DNA of 33,556 nucleotides from Betaproteobacteria bacterium (GTDB taxonomy: Bacteria > Pseudomonadota > Gammaproteobacteria > Burkholderiales > Nitrosomonadaceae). The stretch's first letter is position 1; each line of letters starts with the position of its first letter. Below are positions 25,948 through 33,513 of this stretch, in pieces. A program made the translations under genes and the position numbers. Under the pieces are notes generated by a model. That model was not told the DNA's origin. It saw only the letters and a list, made by a program, of their open reading frames with translations, and ran no database searches. Location: the NCBI GenBank assembly GCA_004356775.1, contig SMXG01000032.1, positions 1-33,556 of the forward strand, read 5' to 3'.

Positions 25948-26714
25948 TAGTTTCCATCCTTATTAATAAACACACCCATAGATACGGCCTGAGCAAATTC
26001 CTGTTGAAACGCCTGGACGTCTTGCAGTCTATCTCCCACATGAAGCATTGCTTTGGCAAAGCTTTCGCCTTCCTGGCAGGATACAAGTAATTTTTTCAAG
26101 GATGTCGATACTTTTTTAAGAAGAACGACATCCTCCTGATCACGCCAGACGAGGACAGTTTGTGGGTTTTCAAAGAGCGTAATGGATTCAATCTCCTTTT
26201 TCTGATGTCCTTGCCAAATCTCAAGAGCATTAAAACGCAGGTCAACAAAATGAACACCAGGATGAAGCAACAATACAAAATTAGGTCGTTCAGATATTAG
26301 ATTTGTTAAGCTATTGAAATCTGTTACTAAAGCATCAGCAGCGATTGCTGCTTGAAAATATGCCCACTCAATTGCGGCCATATCGGAAAGATAAGGCCAT
26401 GGTGCGGCGGGCTGGAATAAGCTTAAAAACGCACCAAGTTCTCCTCCAAATGTATGACGATTGCCAGTAGACTGTGAATGTATCTCAATATAATGGTGTG
26501 CGATTGTTCTGAAAAAGCCTTTCCCAACGATTTTCTGTAGAATAGGGTATGCACCCGCCAAAATGTCTGTCAGGCCGAGCAAAGTGTTGTTGTAATAAAT
26601 ATTAAGCCTTTCCGATGAGTTGGATTTGCTTTTGTCCAGATAAACGGCACTGGTGTGTTCGCCTGAATAAACATCGTGCATAAAAGCAGCCTGAATGCTA
26701 TGCAGTGCAGGCAT
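25947..26714 (-). CDS. bufC: BufC/HvfC-like partner protein (DUF2063)
   Basis: A 255-residue protein with an N-terminal DUF2063 domain: LHSIQAAFMHDVYSGEH, then RLNIYYNNTLLGLTDILAGA and YPILQKIVGKGFF. FRTIAHHYIEIHSQSTGNRH and then FLSLFQPAAPWPYLSDMAAI follow. This is the partner that binds the DUF692 enzyme and presents the peptide substrate in bufferin, HvfA and methanobactin-type systems. AAGGGGGGA before ATG 26714 decides the start over an upstream frame start at 26747. It overlaps the end of bufB by 17 bases and touches bufD. Confidence 0.88.
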   Translation of the reverse strand: MPALHSIQAAFMHDVYSGEHTSAVYLDKSKSNSSERLNIYYNNTLLGLTDILAGAYPILQKIVGKGFFRTIAHHYIEIHSQSTGNRHTFGGELGAFLSLFQPAAPWPYLSDMAAIEWAYFQAAIAADALVTDFNSLTNLISERPNFVLLLHPGVHFVDLRFNALEIWQGHQKKEIESITLFENPQTVLVWRDQEDVVLLKKVSTSLKKLLVSCQEGESFAKAMLHVGDRLQDVQAFQQEFAQAVSMGVFINKDGN

Positions 26715-27558
26715 CGAATCCCCCCTTAACGCGCTGATGTACCACATTGGCTTTGTTTGCTTCCATGATCAAAACATCTAGCGCAGGGATGTCTATATCC
26801 CATTCGACTAGAGTCAGCACGTCTCTGAAGCGACCTAGCGCATATTCATACAGACTCCAAACTTCAGGATAAATAGGCGCGCCATGAGTATCAAGGTAGA
26901 TTTTCTCACCATTTTCGAGCGTGTTAATTTGATATCCAGCAAGATGAAACTGCCTAACTCGGCCATCGACTAGAATACTGTCGATATAGGCTTGCGGATC
27001 GTAGTCAAGATTATATGCACTGATGCAAATATTATTAATATCGAGTAGAAGCCCACATCCACTTCGATCTACTAGCTCATTTAGAAATTCAGGTTCGGTA
27101 TAATCTAGATCGTCAAAAGCGAGGTAGTTCGATGGATTTTCAACCAATACCTGCCGCCCAATTTTATCCTGAAATTCTTTAACATGATCTACAAAAACAT
27201 CCATGGCCTCGTTAATAAAAGGGATCGGCAACAGATCAGGGACGTGAATATGGTTGTATGCACTCCAAGTCAGATGCTCAGATACAAAAACGGGTTTAAT
27301 TTCATCAATAAGCGACTTGATTTGCCTGATATGTTCTGGGTCGAGACCATCTGCACGCCCAAGGGAGAGCCCCACCCCATGAAGGGAAACAGGATACATC
27401 TCGGCAATCTGTTTGAGTAGCTTACGAGATTGCCCGCCACCAAAGTAATTCTCAGAATGAGCTTCTAAAAACCCGACACTCGCTTTAGATGTTAAAAGTT
27501 CCCGCACATGCGGCGCACGCAATCCAATACCGGTCAATTCAAGCGTTTGACGCTGCAT
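26698..27558 (-). CDS. bufB: DUF692 multinuclear iron enzyme (BufB/MbnB family)
   Basis: A 286-residue TIM-barrel iron enzyme of the MNIO (DUF692) family. Expected metal ligands are present: H60 (SLHGVGLSLG), H95 (SEHLTW), E140 (LVENPSNY), D173 (LLDINNI), H205 (FHLAGY), D223 and H225 (LDTHGAP) and E252 (LVEWD). MNIO enzymes rework cysteine residues in a precursor peptide; in bufferins they make thiooxazole groups that bind copper. The substrate is the bufA product encoded 27 bases upstream. It overlaps bufC by 17 bases. Length is normal. Confidence 0.94.
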   Translation of the reverse strand: MQRQTLELTGIGLRAPHVRELLTSKASVGFLEAHSENYFGGGQSRKLLKQIAEMYPVSLHGVGLSLGRADGLDPEHIRQIKSLIDEIKPVFVSEHLTWSAYNHIHVPDLLPIPFINEAMDVFVDHVKEFQDKIGRQVLVENPSNYLAFDDLDYTEPEFLNELVDRSGCGLLLDINNICISAYNLDYDPQAYIDSILVDGRVRQFHLAGYQINTLENGEKIYLDTHGAPIYPEVWSLYEYALGRFRDVLTLVEWDIDIPALDVLIMEANKANVVHQRVKGGFDACTA

Positions 27559-27585
27559 AGCATAAATCCCGGAGTTTGCAGGATA

Positions 27586-27846
27586 TTACTTTTTGGCAAC
27601 TCTACCACCGACGATCTTATCGCAAGTGCCAGTTGGAACATATAGCCATTCCTTTGAATCGCCATCTTTCTTCGCTTTACCAGCACAGCTGTGTCCTTTA
27701 GCAGCACAGTCGTTTTGACTCGCTTTTGCTATGCCGGCACATTTTTCAAAGCCTTCTTTAGCTTGCACATCAGGGGCTATCATCGCAGCACCTGCGACAA
27801 AAATTGCAAGAGCGGTTACAGTATGAAAAGATTTTGAGGGTTGCAT
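27586..27846 (-). CDS. bufA: Bufferin precursor peptide (DUF2282)
   Basis: An 86-residue exported precursor. The signal peptide is about residues 1-29 ([20 protein letters not shown] then QA). The core has four cysteines, C36, C47, C54 and C75, in the DUF2282 arrangement: [43 protein letters not shown]. Such peptides are modified on Cys by the DUF692 enzyme and then bind copper in the periplasm. AAGGAAG lies seven bases before the ATG. A candidate ECF promoter lies about 95 bases upstream. It heads the buf operon and faces the sigma gene. Confidence 0.93.
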   Translation of the reverse strand: MQPSKSFHTVTALAIFVAGAAMIAPDVQAKEGFEKCAGIAKASQNDCAAKGHSCAGKAKKDGDSKEWLYVPTGTCDKIVGGRVAKK

Positions 27847-27938
27847 GATTAAGCTTCCTTTTCAGTTGGTTTTACATAAATAGAAAGAAGACTACTCGCT
27901 AAATTGACTACAAATAAGTCCCCCTTTCATCAGTATGA

Positions 27939-27965
27939 ATACGTGCCGTGAATAAATTAGTTACA
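27939..27965 (-). promoter_or_regulatory. Candidate ECF-sigma promoter of the buf operon
   Basis: On minus: TGTAAC (27965-27960), 16 bases, CGTAT (27943-27939). A start near 27932 would give a leader of about 85 bases before bufA. It has the same boxes as the sigma and arsS promoters. Confidence 0.7.
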
Positions 27966-27989
27966 TTCTATATATAATTTTTATGCAAA

Positions 27990-28017
27990 TGTAACATTGA
28001 GACTGATGACAACGTAT
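27990..28017 (+). promoter_or_regulatory. Candidate autoregulatory ECF-sigma promoter
   Basis: On plus: TGTAAC (27990-27995), 17 bases, CGTAT (28013-28017). Transcription would begin about 28024, only some seven bases before the sigma ATG, so the mRNA would be nearly leaderless. It is divergent from the buf promoter. Confidence 0.65.
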
Positions 28018-28030
28018 AACATAGGGATTA

Positions 28031-28567
28031 ATGACGAAGTATAACAGTGATAGATGGGATGAATGGATGCGCGCCGCTCTAAAGGGCGATCAGAATGCCT
28101 ACCACTTACTATTAACCAGCTTACGTTTCTGGCTTGCGGCCTATTTTGCAAAACGTGTCCATTACAATGCCGCTGAGGATTTGGTGCAGGATACATTATT
28201 AACATTGCATGCTAAACGCCAAACATTTGATCCCCGCTATCCCTTCGGGCCGTGGATGGCAGCAGTTGCACGTCATCGCTGGATTGACCACTTGCGCGCA
28301 ACATTAAAATATGTCGAAACTCAGTTGGAAGATGATTTCCCATCTCAGAAAACGGGCCGGGATGCTTGTGCGAAGCACGATGTCAAAGCTTTGCTAAAGT
28401 TGATCCCTCCCCCTCAAGCAAAGGTGATTGAGTTAGCTAAACTTAGAGAAATGTCCATTGAAGAAGTATCTAAACAAACGGGTCATAGCCCATCTTCGGT
28501 CAAGGTTATGATTCATCGGGGTATGAAAAAAATGATGGCAGCAGTCGAAAAAGTCCAAGATGACTGA
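28031..28567 (+). CDS. sigF: ECF-type RNA polymerase sigma factor (SigF-like)
   Basis: A 178-residue group 4 sigma factor. Region 2 shows HYNAAEDLVQDTLLTLHAKR and then FGPWMAAVARHRWIDHLRA; region 4 shows LAKLREMSIEEVSKQTGHSP and SSVKVMIHRGMKKM, the helix-turn-helix that reads the -35 box. Region 3 is absent, as in ECF factors. It is followed by a DUF1109 (NrsF) anti-sigma gene in TGATG overlap. This is the SigF/NrsF pair known from Caulobacter, where it drives metal-responsive bufferin-type genes. AGGGA precedes the ATG. It faces bufA. The symbol is by analogy. Confidence 0.92.
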   Translation: MTKYNSDRWDEWMRAALKGDQNAYHLLLTSLRFWLAAYFAKRVHYNAAEDLVQDTLLTLHAKRQTFDPRYPFGPWMAAVARHRWIDHLRATLKYVETQLEDDFPSQKTGRDACAKHDVKALLKLIPPPQAKVIELAKLREMSIEEVSKQTGHSPSSVKVMIHRGMKKMMAAVEKVQDD

Positions 28568-29223
28568 TGAGTGCGTCCAAAATGACTGACCAGCTGATCG
28601 CGCGTTTGGTGAGTGACCTCAAGCCACAAGAGCCGATTATAGATTCTAAGCTTTGGCTGCACTGCACCGTGTGCCTCTTAATAGTGGCGAGTGTTGTCAT
28701 AGCAATGATGGGACTGCGTACCGACTTTCCAACTGCCTTACAGGATGGGGCTATGCTTTGGAAACCTGGTATATTTTTGTTCGCCTGGATCAGCAGCATA
28801 CTTCTCATATTGGACCTTTCCAGGCCAATTAAAAGAGTCGAAAAAAGGCACTTCGTTCCCTTCTTTCTGGCAGGAACCATTCTGCTGTGGCAACTGATTG
28901 TTCAGCTACCGTTTCTTTCCACATCCGATGCAGCATTAAGCCTTCGTGACCCCAGTGCCATTTATTGCCTATCCGTTATCATTGGCGGAGGAGGAATAGT
29001 GATGGTGGTGTCTTGGAAATTCTGGTTTTCTAGAACAGCTTCTCCAAATCCCACGGCCCTGGGTGCGCTAGCTGGTTTTAGCGCAGGATGCCTTGCTGCA
29101 ACGGCATATGCCTTGCATTGTGACAAGGACGGAATCTTGTATATCTTTATCTATTATGGAATATCTGTGGTGACACTATCTTTCCTTGGCAGCTTATTGA
29201 GCAAAAAATTATTAAAGTGGTAG
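28567..29223 (+). CDS. nrsF: NrsF/DUF1109 membrane anti-sigma factor
   Basis: A 218-residue membrane protein with six hydrophobic segments, starting about 31-49 (LHCTVCLLIVASVVIAMM) and ending about 189-215. The short cytoplasmic N-terminus (KMTDQLIARLVSDLKP) is where the family binds the sigma factor. Two cysteines, C134 (AIYCLS) and C185 (ALHCDK), lie in the positions where this family has conserved periplasmic-side cysteines thought to sense metals. C33, C36 and C175 are also present. The ATG overlaps the sigma stop (TGATG), so it is cotranslated. Metal binding to the Cys would release the sigma factor; that is family knowledge. Confidence 0.9.
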   Translation: MSASKMTDQLIARLVSDLKPQEPIIDSKLWLHCTVCLLIVASVVIAMMGLRTDFPTALQDGAMLWKPGIFLFAWISSILLILDLSRPIKRVEKRHFVPFFLAGTILLWQLIVQLPFLSTSDAALSLRDPSAIYCLSVIIGGGGIVMVVSWKFWFSRTASPNPTALGALAGFSAGCLAATAYALHCDKDGILYIFIYYGISVVTLSFLGSLLSKKLLKW

Positions 29224-29502
29224 ATTTAAATCACTTTCAGGTACTACCAATTCAAATTTTGATGTGGGAATTATATGGCCTGTCACCGAGATATGAATTA
29301 AAGTTAGATAAATTTTATAAGAGGCTCTAATCCGTCCCCGCCTTCGTTCTGCAGACAAGATCTAGTTCTCGATCAGTAGTTTCTACCGTTTCACTATCTT
29401 GGCCGGTACTATCCTGATAAAAGTGTCCTGATTCATTCAAATGGACGTTTTACAGAGCTCCGCCATACGTTAGCAAGTAATAGTAGGTTCTTATCAAATC
29501 AC

Positions 29503-30060
29503 TCAATAATAATGCTGACTATGATTGCTACCGTGCATGCCATGATCCATTTTCATGGTTTTAAGCTGATCCCTTTGATCAGCTGACAGAATGGCATGCA
29601 CTACATTACGGTTTCTGATGTGCTGTTCAAGCATAGCTTTAAATACCTCTACATAATCGTTGCCAAGTTTACGTAAAGTGGCTTCATCGGTACTAGGCTT
29701 CATACTTTCGTGATGCAACTGCATCATACTTTTACGAATTCTTTTCTTGAATTGCTTGTGTTCTTGTGCATGTTTTAAGTGCAGACGGACAATCCTACCG
29801 AGTTGAGCATCGGAAAGCTCCAATTCGTCCGCATGAGTGGCAATCATATGTGCATAACTACGGCCGCCATGCCTCATCCTACCTCTCATATTCCCCATCA
29901 TGCTGGCACTACTTTGGAGAGCTTTCGCTACCATAAAGCCGTTATCCGCGGATTGCCCAGCAGGGGAGTTGTCTGCCGCTGAAGCAATCGGTACAGTACC
30001 AAGGATAAAAGCAAAGGCAAAGGCAATAAAAATAGAAATCATGGATTTTTTGTAGAGCAT
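29503..30060 (-). CDS. Spy/CpxP-like periplasmic metal-response protein, His-rich tail
   Basis: A 185-residue exported protein. The signal peptide is about residues 1-28 (MISIFIAFAFAFILGTVPIA then SA). The mature all-helical part shows the LTxxQ-type motifs: LELSDAQLGRIVRLHLKHA near 80-98 and ILSADQRDQLKTMKM near 157-171. The end (MDHGMHGSNHSQHYY) is rich in His and Met, suggesting copper or nickel binding. Relatives (Spy, CpxP, CnrX, ZraP) chaperone periplasmic proteins or sense metal. AGGAG lies eight bases before ATG 30060. It is convergent with nrsF and may be part of the same metal response, although no ECF box precedes it. The 279-base gap 29224-29502 shows no gene. Confidence 0.8.
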   Translation of the reverse strand: MLYKKSMISIFIAFAFAFILGTVPIASAADNSPAGQSADNGFMVAKALQSSASMMGNMRGRMRHGGRSYAHMIATHADELELSDAQLGRIVRLHLKHAQEHKQFKKRIRKSMMQLHHESMKPSTDEATLRKLGNDYVEVFKAMLEQHIRNRNVVHAILSADQRDQLKTMKMDHGMHGSNHSQHYY

Positions 30061-30105
30061 AGTAGTTTCTCCTGAATATTTGAAAGAATTATACGTAACA
30101 ATCTA

Positions 30106-30160
30106 CCGGGAAACCCGGCGCACCTTCATTACCGAAAACCTATGCGCCAGGTTTTCTTTT
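30106..30160. other. Structured element with two hairpins and a possible pseudoknot
   Basis: CCGGG-AAA-CCCGG (30106-30118) is followed by GAAAACCT-7-AGGTTTTC (30134-30156). On plus the latter ends in TTTT (terminator-like). The loop TGCGCC (30143-30148) can pair with GGCGCA (30117-30122), giving a pseudoknot. On minus it is the leader or promoter region of the Spy-like gene. The remaining 30161-30526 shows no gene. Confidence 0.45.
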
Positions 30161-30526
30161 AATACGAACAATCTGTTGCCGCACATATCATACGTAGGAA
30201 TATACGTGCTCTAACGAATTAGGAAGCACTAAAATCAAAAAAAGCACTGAATGTAACTCATGGCCTACGAGCCTAGCGCGCTTCTTTGAAGTAAATATCG
30301 CTCGAAAGTTCCCTTACAAATAGGTTGCTTGCAATGACTTTCCATCTCCAGTTCTCATTATCCTGATTTAAAAAGGATTGCCTTGGTTTTTGAGCTGAAC
30401 AGGTTAAGATAATAAAGCTTACAAGTAAAATTACAAATCACATTAATGTAATGTTGTCACTCGCCTATTCTCAATGATACTAACAGTATCTCCATTTAAT
30501 AACTGCTATATACATAGGGCTAGAAC

Positions 30527-31063
30527 ATGTACGCAGAAATCCTGAGATTTTGGTTCGAAGAGATCGACCCATTACAATGGTGGAGAAAAAATGATGACTT
30601 TGACAATTTAATTATTGAGCGATTTTCAGAGGTTCATGCCTTGGCTACACATTGTGAACTTTCCGAATGGAGAGTAAATGCCAAGGGTAGACTAGCAGAA
30701 ATCATCGTCTTGGATCAGTTTTCAAGAAACATATTCAGAAATTCCCATTTAGCCTTCGCCAATGATTCCCTGGCTCTGGCCTTGTCGCAAGAAGCAATTT
30801 CAGCTAAGGTAGACAAGGTATTAAGTTCGATAGAACTAAATTTCCTCTATATGCCTTTTATGCACAGCGAGTCTCTCAGAATGCATGAGGTCGCCATGGA
30901 TTTGTATCGGAGGAATGGAATCCGGAAAAGTCTTGATTTTGAAATAAAACACAAACAAATCATAGAAAAATTTAATCGGTACCCACATAGAAATAGTATT
31001 TTAGGCAGGAAGTCTACATCAGAAGAAATCGAGTTTTTGAAAAAAACGAACTCGGAATTTTAA
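30527..31063 (+). CDS. DUF924 family protein
   Basis: A 178-residue helical soluble protein of DUF924. Recognised are MYAEILRFWFEEIDPLQWWR at the start, GRLAEIIVLDQFSRNIFRNS near 54-73, and LNFLYMPFMHSESLRMHEVA near 104-123, with YPHRNSILGRKSTSEEIEFL near the end. DUF924 is TPR-like and widespread; its role is unknown. It is a single gene of normal length, with no strong ribosome site visible. Confidence 0.9.
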   Translation: MYAEILRFWFEEIDPLQWWRKNDDFDNLIIERFSEVHALATHCELSEWRVNAKGRLAEIIVLDQFSRNIFRNSHLAFANDSLALALSQEAISAKVDKVLSSIELNFLYMPFMHSESLRMHEVAMDLYRRNGIRKSLDFEIKHKQIIEKFNRYPHRNSILGRKSTSEEIEFLKKTNSEF

Positions 31064-31400
31064 TGAAAATTAAATTCAAATAATACCTAGTTGCAAGTGC
31101 ACCAAAAGCACTGCACCGCTAAAAGCGAGCGGCAGGTACTCATTTTATGCATGGTTAGCACAAATTTAATGCTTTTCCATCAATACAGACACGCCCATCA
31201 CGATGCAATCCATTCATAGATTGGAAAAAGAAGTAAACACTTTTACCTACATGTTTCGGTAACAATCATCAATAACCGCAACGACTTTTACAGCAACCAA
31301 CTTAATCCTACCATCTAAACAATATAATGACTGCAAGATCTATTTATGTGATTAAGAGCACACTAGATGGTAGACACTAGATTAATTTTGATTAATTATG

Positions 31401-31426
31401 GATTCTGTGATTTTACTCACAGAATC
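31401..31426. repeat. Perfect 10-bp hairpin
   Basis: GATTCTGTGA-TTTTAC-TCACAGAATC. No T-run follows. It lies 94 bases before the small ORF at 31520. The surrounding stretch 31064-31519 shows no gene; a short tandem GATTAATT repeat lies just before the hairpin. Confidence 0.5.
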
Positions 31427-31519
31427 TATTTACAGATCCGAATACCATAATTTTTGTATTCCCTTAAAGGTGGTAATAGCAATACCAATTTTAGTATCTT
31501 ATAAGGAAAAAGATCAATT

Positions 31520-31762
31520 ATGCATAAAAGAATTGCATCTAATGACGTACCTGTAGCTCGCAAAACCCGGAAGCGCAACACATCTAATGAGGAAAAGAAG
31601 CAAGGAAAGAAAAATAAAGAAGGATCAAGTCTGTTCTACAGTTTACATAAATGGGGAGAAGATTATTATGGGGCGGAAGATTATTATGAAAAAACAGTCT
31701 ATAGCGGCATGTCAAAACCACATAATTACAATGATTGCCAAAAAAAGGCCAGAAAACAATAA
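31520..31762 (+). CDS. Hypothetical small basic protein
   Basis: An 80-residue, Lys/Arg-rich protein (RKTRKRNTSNEEKKQGKKNK) with a Tyr-rich middle (GEDYYGAEDYYEK). The middle comes from a 13-base direct repeat, GAAGATTATTATG at 31658 and 31676. An AGGA is seen before the ATG but is too far for a good ribosome site. No family recognised. It may be a small nucleic-acid-binding protein, or not a gene. Confidence 0.4.
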   Translation: MHKRIASNDVPVARKTRKRNTSNEEKKQGKKNKEGSSLFYSLHKWGEDYYGAEDYYEKTVYSGMSKPHNYNDCQKKARKQ

Positions 31763-31978
31763 TTTTTATCAATAATCTAGGTTTACCATAAATATTACAA
31801 AATTTCCGCAGGAATAAGCACCCATCCGTATATCGAAGGCGATCCTTCCGTAAAAATTAAAATCTTTGTATGTCAGTATAGAACAGCAATATCCCTATTC
31901 TGATGATTACTAGCAATATATTTCTCGACAAAAGTGTCCGGTTATTAAATTGTTAGTTTTTCTGCTGGACAGCTCCTT

Positions 31979-32617
31979 ATGCACCAATACATTGTCGAAA
32001 CCGAAGACACTATTCGTAGTCTTTTCGAATTAGTTAATCAAGAGGACTCTTTGGTTCAGGAGCAGACCTCGAAACTACGAGAAATAATAGCCGAGTTCAA
32101 AGCCCGAGGTTGGAATTCCCATACCAGTGATTTAAATGACGATTTCTCTGATACGTATGTTATGGCCGCATTCTTTCGCCTGGCAAATTCCACATCAGGA
32201 ACAGATAAGTTGAAGTTAAAAGTTGCAAGATTTCAAGCCCAGCTGGGGGTGCACCAGTTAACAACTCAAACTATATGTGGATCTATTTTACAAATTGCAA
32301 AGCAAGGAATTTCCTCAGTTCATGGAAGTTTCTTAGCCCCTGATAGTTATATAATTGGTAGCCTGCCCGGAAGAATACTCGCCCCATTAACTTTACGTGA
32401 CATCATCTGGCAGGCTTGTAATCAAGCGATCCATTGTAAAGGAGGAAACTATCGGCGGCCTGTGATTGATCTCTTTGCTGAGCTTGAGGTATTGCACGGT
32501 TCTCAATTTTCATTGAGTCGGCACCCTCGACAAAGTCGCGCAAAACAAATTATCCAGTTATTAGGATGGTTGAGCTATGGGGCCTATGTTGCTGATATGA
32601 GATTACTTTTGCCATAA
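31979..32617 (+). CDS. Hypothetical protein, possible degenerate HEPN-like motif
   Basis: A 212-residue soluble, helical protein. The N-terminal half is amphipathic helix (TIRSLFELVNQEDSLVQEQT). After residue 135 it reads LTLRDIIWQACNQAIHCKGG. In proteins I recall with this shape the segment is ARNxxIHW, an Rx4H arrangement like the HEPN RNase motif. Here the Arg is C147, with N148 and H152 kept. The end (AKQIIQLLGWLSYGAYVADM) resembles the same group. I cannot name a family, and the HEPN link is a weak inference. GGA precedes the ATG loosely. It is a single gene. Confidence 0.6.
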   Translation: MHQYIVETEDTIRSLFELVNQEDSLVQEQTSKLREIIAEFKARGWNSHTSDLNDDFSDTYVMAAFFRLANSTSGTDKLKLKVARFQAQLGVHQLTTQTICGSILQIAKQGISSVHGSFLAPDSYIIGSLPGRILAPLTLRDIIWQACNQAIHCKGGNYRRPVIDLFAELEVLHGSQFSLSRHPRQSRAKQIIQLLGWLSYGAYVADMRLLLP

Positions 32618-32986
32618 ATTAACTTAGCCTCTGCTAACCAAGCTGCCTGCAACAAGTACTCTAGTAATTATTAACCAGGTCACTACACAGAACCTAGGTT
32701 CAGATAAATCTAATTAAGACAAGAATCTTGTGTATCTGATTTGTCGGAAAACCCTATTTCATCCGCTACAATAGCAATTTTCTTATCGTATATGCACCCC
32801 TGAGGACATTACTGTAAGTTATCGAGTCTGGAGCGTTGGATCTTTGTTGAATATCAAAGATTTGGGGGCAACACGGATGAACTAAGGAAATCGTAGCTAT
32901 CCATAACAAATAATTTTAGTAACATGATCAAGTTAAATAAAGTAACTCCTGAACTCACATGTTAAGAAATCGATTTTATCGAGGCC
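32618..32986. other. Intergenic, no gene seen
   Basis: About 370 bases. A small CTTTG-8-CAAAG hairpin near 32850 is the only structure seen; no tRNA or ncRNA is recognised. Confidence 0.35.
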
Positions 32987-33247
32987 ATGAAAAAGTTAAA
33001 AAATGAAGGCGCATTGTTTAAAGAAGCGTTACTTGCAGGAGTGAAATATGCAGAGGGGCGCGGTGTGGTTGAGTTTGAAGCAACGGATTCGGCAAGTGAG
33101 AAACTGTTATACATATACAGGCTATTGGTCCACGATAAAGTCATGCAACCTTTACCAGAAGATCAAGTCGCCGAAAAATCCTTGCGGCATAAACTTGCAA
33201 TCTGGTATTCAAAACAATTACCTAAAGATCATCCTCTTCTAAAGTAA
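32987..33247 (+). CDS. DUF5062 family protein
   Basis: An 86-residue soluble protein matching DUF5062: MKKLKNEGALFKEALLAGVK, then KLLYIYRLLVHDKVMQPLPE and LRHKLAIWYSKQLPKDHPLL. The function is unknown. The ATG gives the canonical family start; GAGG lies only two bases upstream, so translation may be weak. It is a single gene. Confidence 0.85.
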   Translation: MKKLKNEGALFKEALLAGVKYAEGRGVVEFEATDSASEKLLYIYRLLVHDKVMQPLPEDQVAEKSLRHKLAIWYSKQLPKDHPLLK

Positions 33248-33424
33248 AAAAGTTACTGACAACGACCACTAAAAGCACGCGTGGAAAGTTACCTTTACAT
33301 GTTGCACACTTTTCAAGTTTCCATGCACTCCTAAGCCTATCCCGCCCTTTTTCACCCTCTAGAGTAAATAATTATATATTTCTGATAGTTAGTTATTAGT
33401 TATTGTCATGCAACTCGTTTTTGG

Positions 33425-33453
33425 CTAAATACGGCAGTTTTTGCCGTATTTAG
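33425..33453. repeat. Perfect 12-bp hairpin
   Basis: CTAAATACGGCA-GTTTT-TGCCGTATTTAG, about 180 bases after DUF5062. It lacks a T-run on either side, so it is not a standard terminator. The remaining 33248-33556 has no gene. Confidence 0.6.
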
Positions 33454-33496
33454 GTTGAAATATCGTAAAGATATCCCGTAAAGGTGCCGATAAAGG

Positions 33497-33513
33497 TTGG
33501 CATGAAATATGCT
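33497..33513 (+). promoter_or_regulatory. Candidate sigma-54 promoter facing out of the window
   Basis: TTGGCATGAAATATGCT has the GG and GC dinucleotides at the sigma-54 spacing (-24/-12) and matches most of the TTGGCACG-N4-TTGCT consensus. Its gene would lie beyond the right end. Confidence 0.35.

Noticed and set aside
30088-30120. TACGTATAAT before the Spy-like gene as an ECF or sigma-70 promoter
   Set aside because: No TGTAAC or good -35 at the proper distance.
29411-31940. Shared AAAAGTGTCC near 29419 and 31929, as possible insertion-sequence ends
   Set aside because: Only ten bases, same orientation, with no transposase or target duplication.
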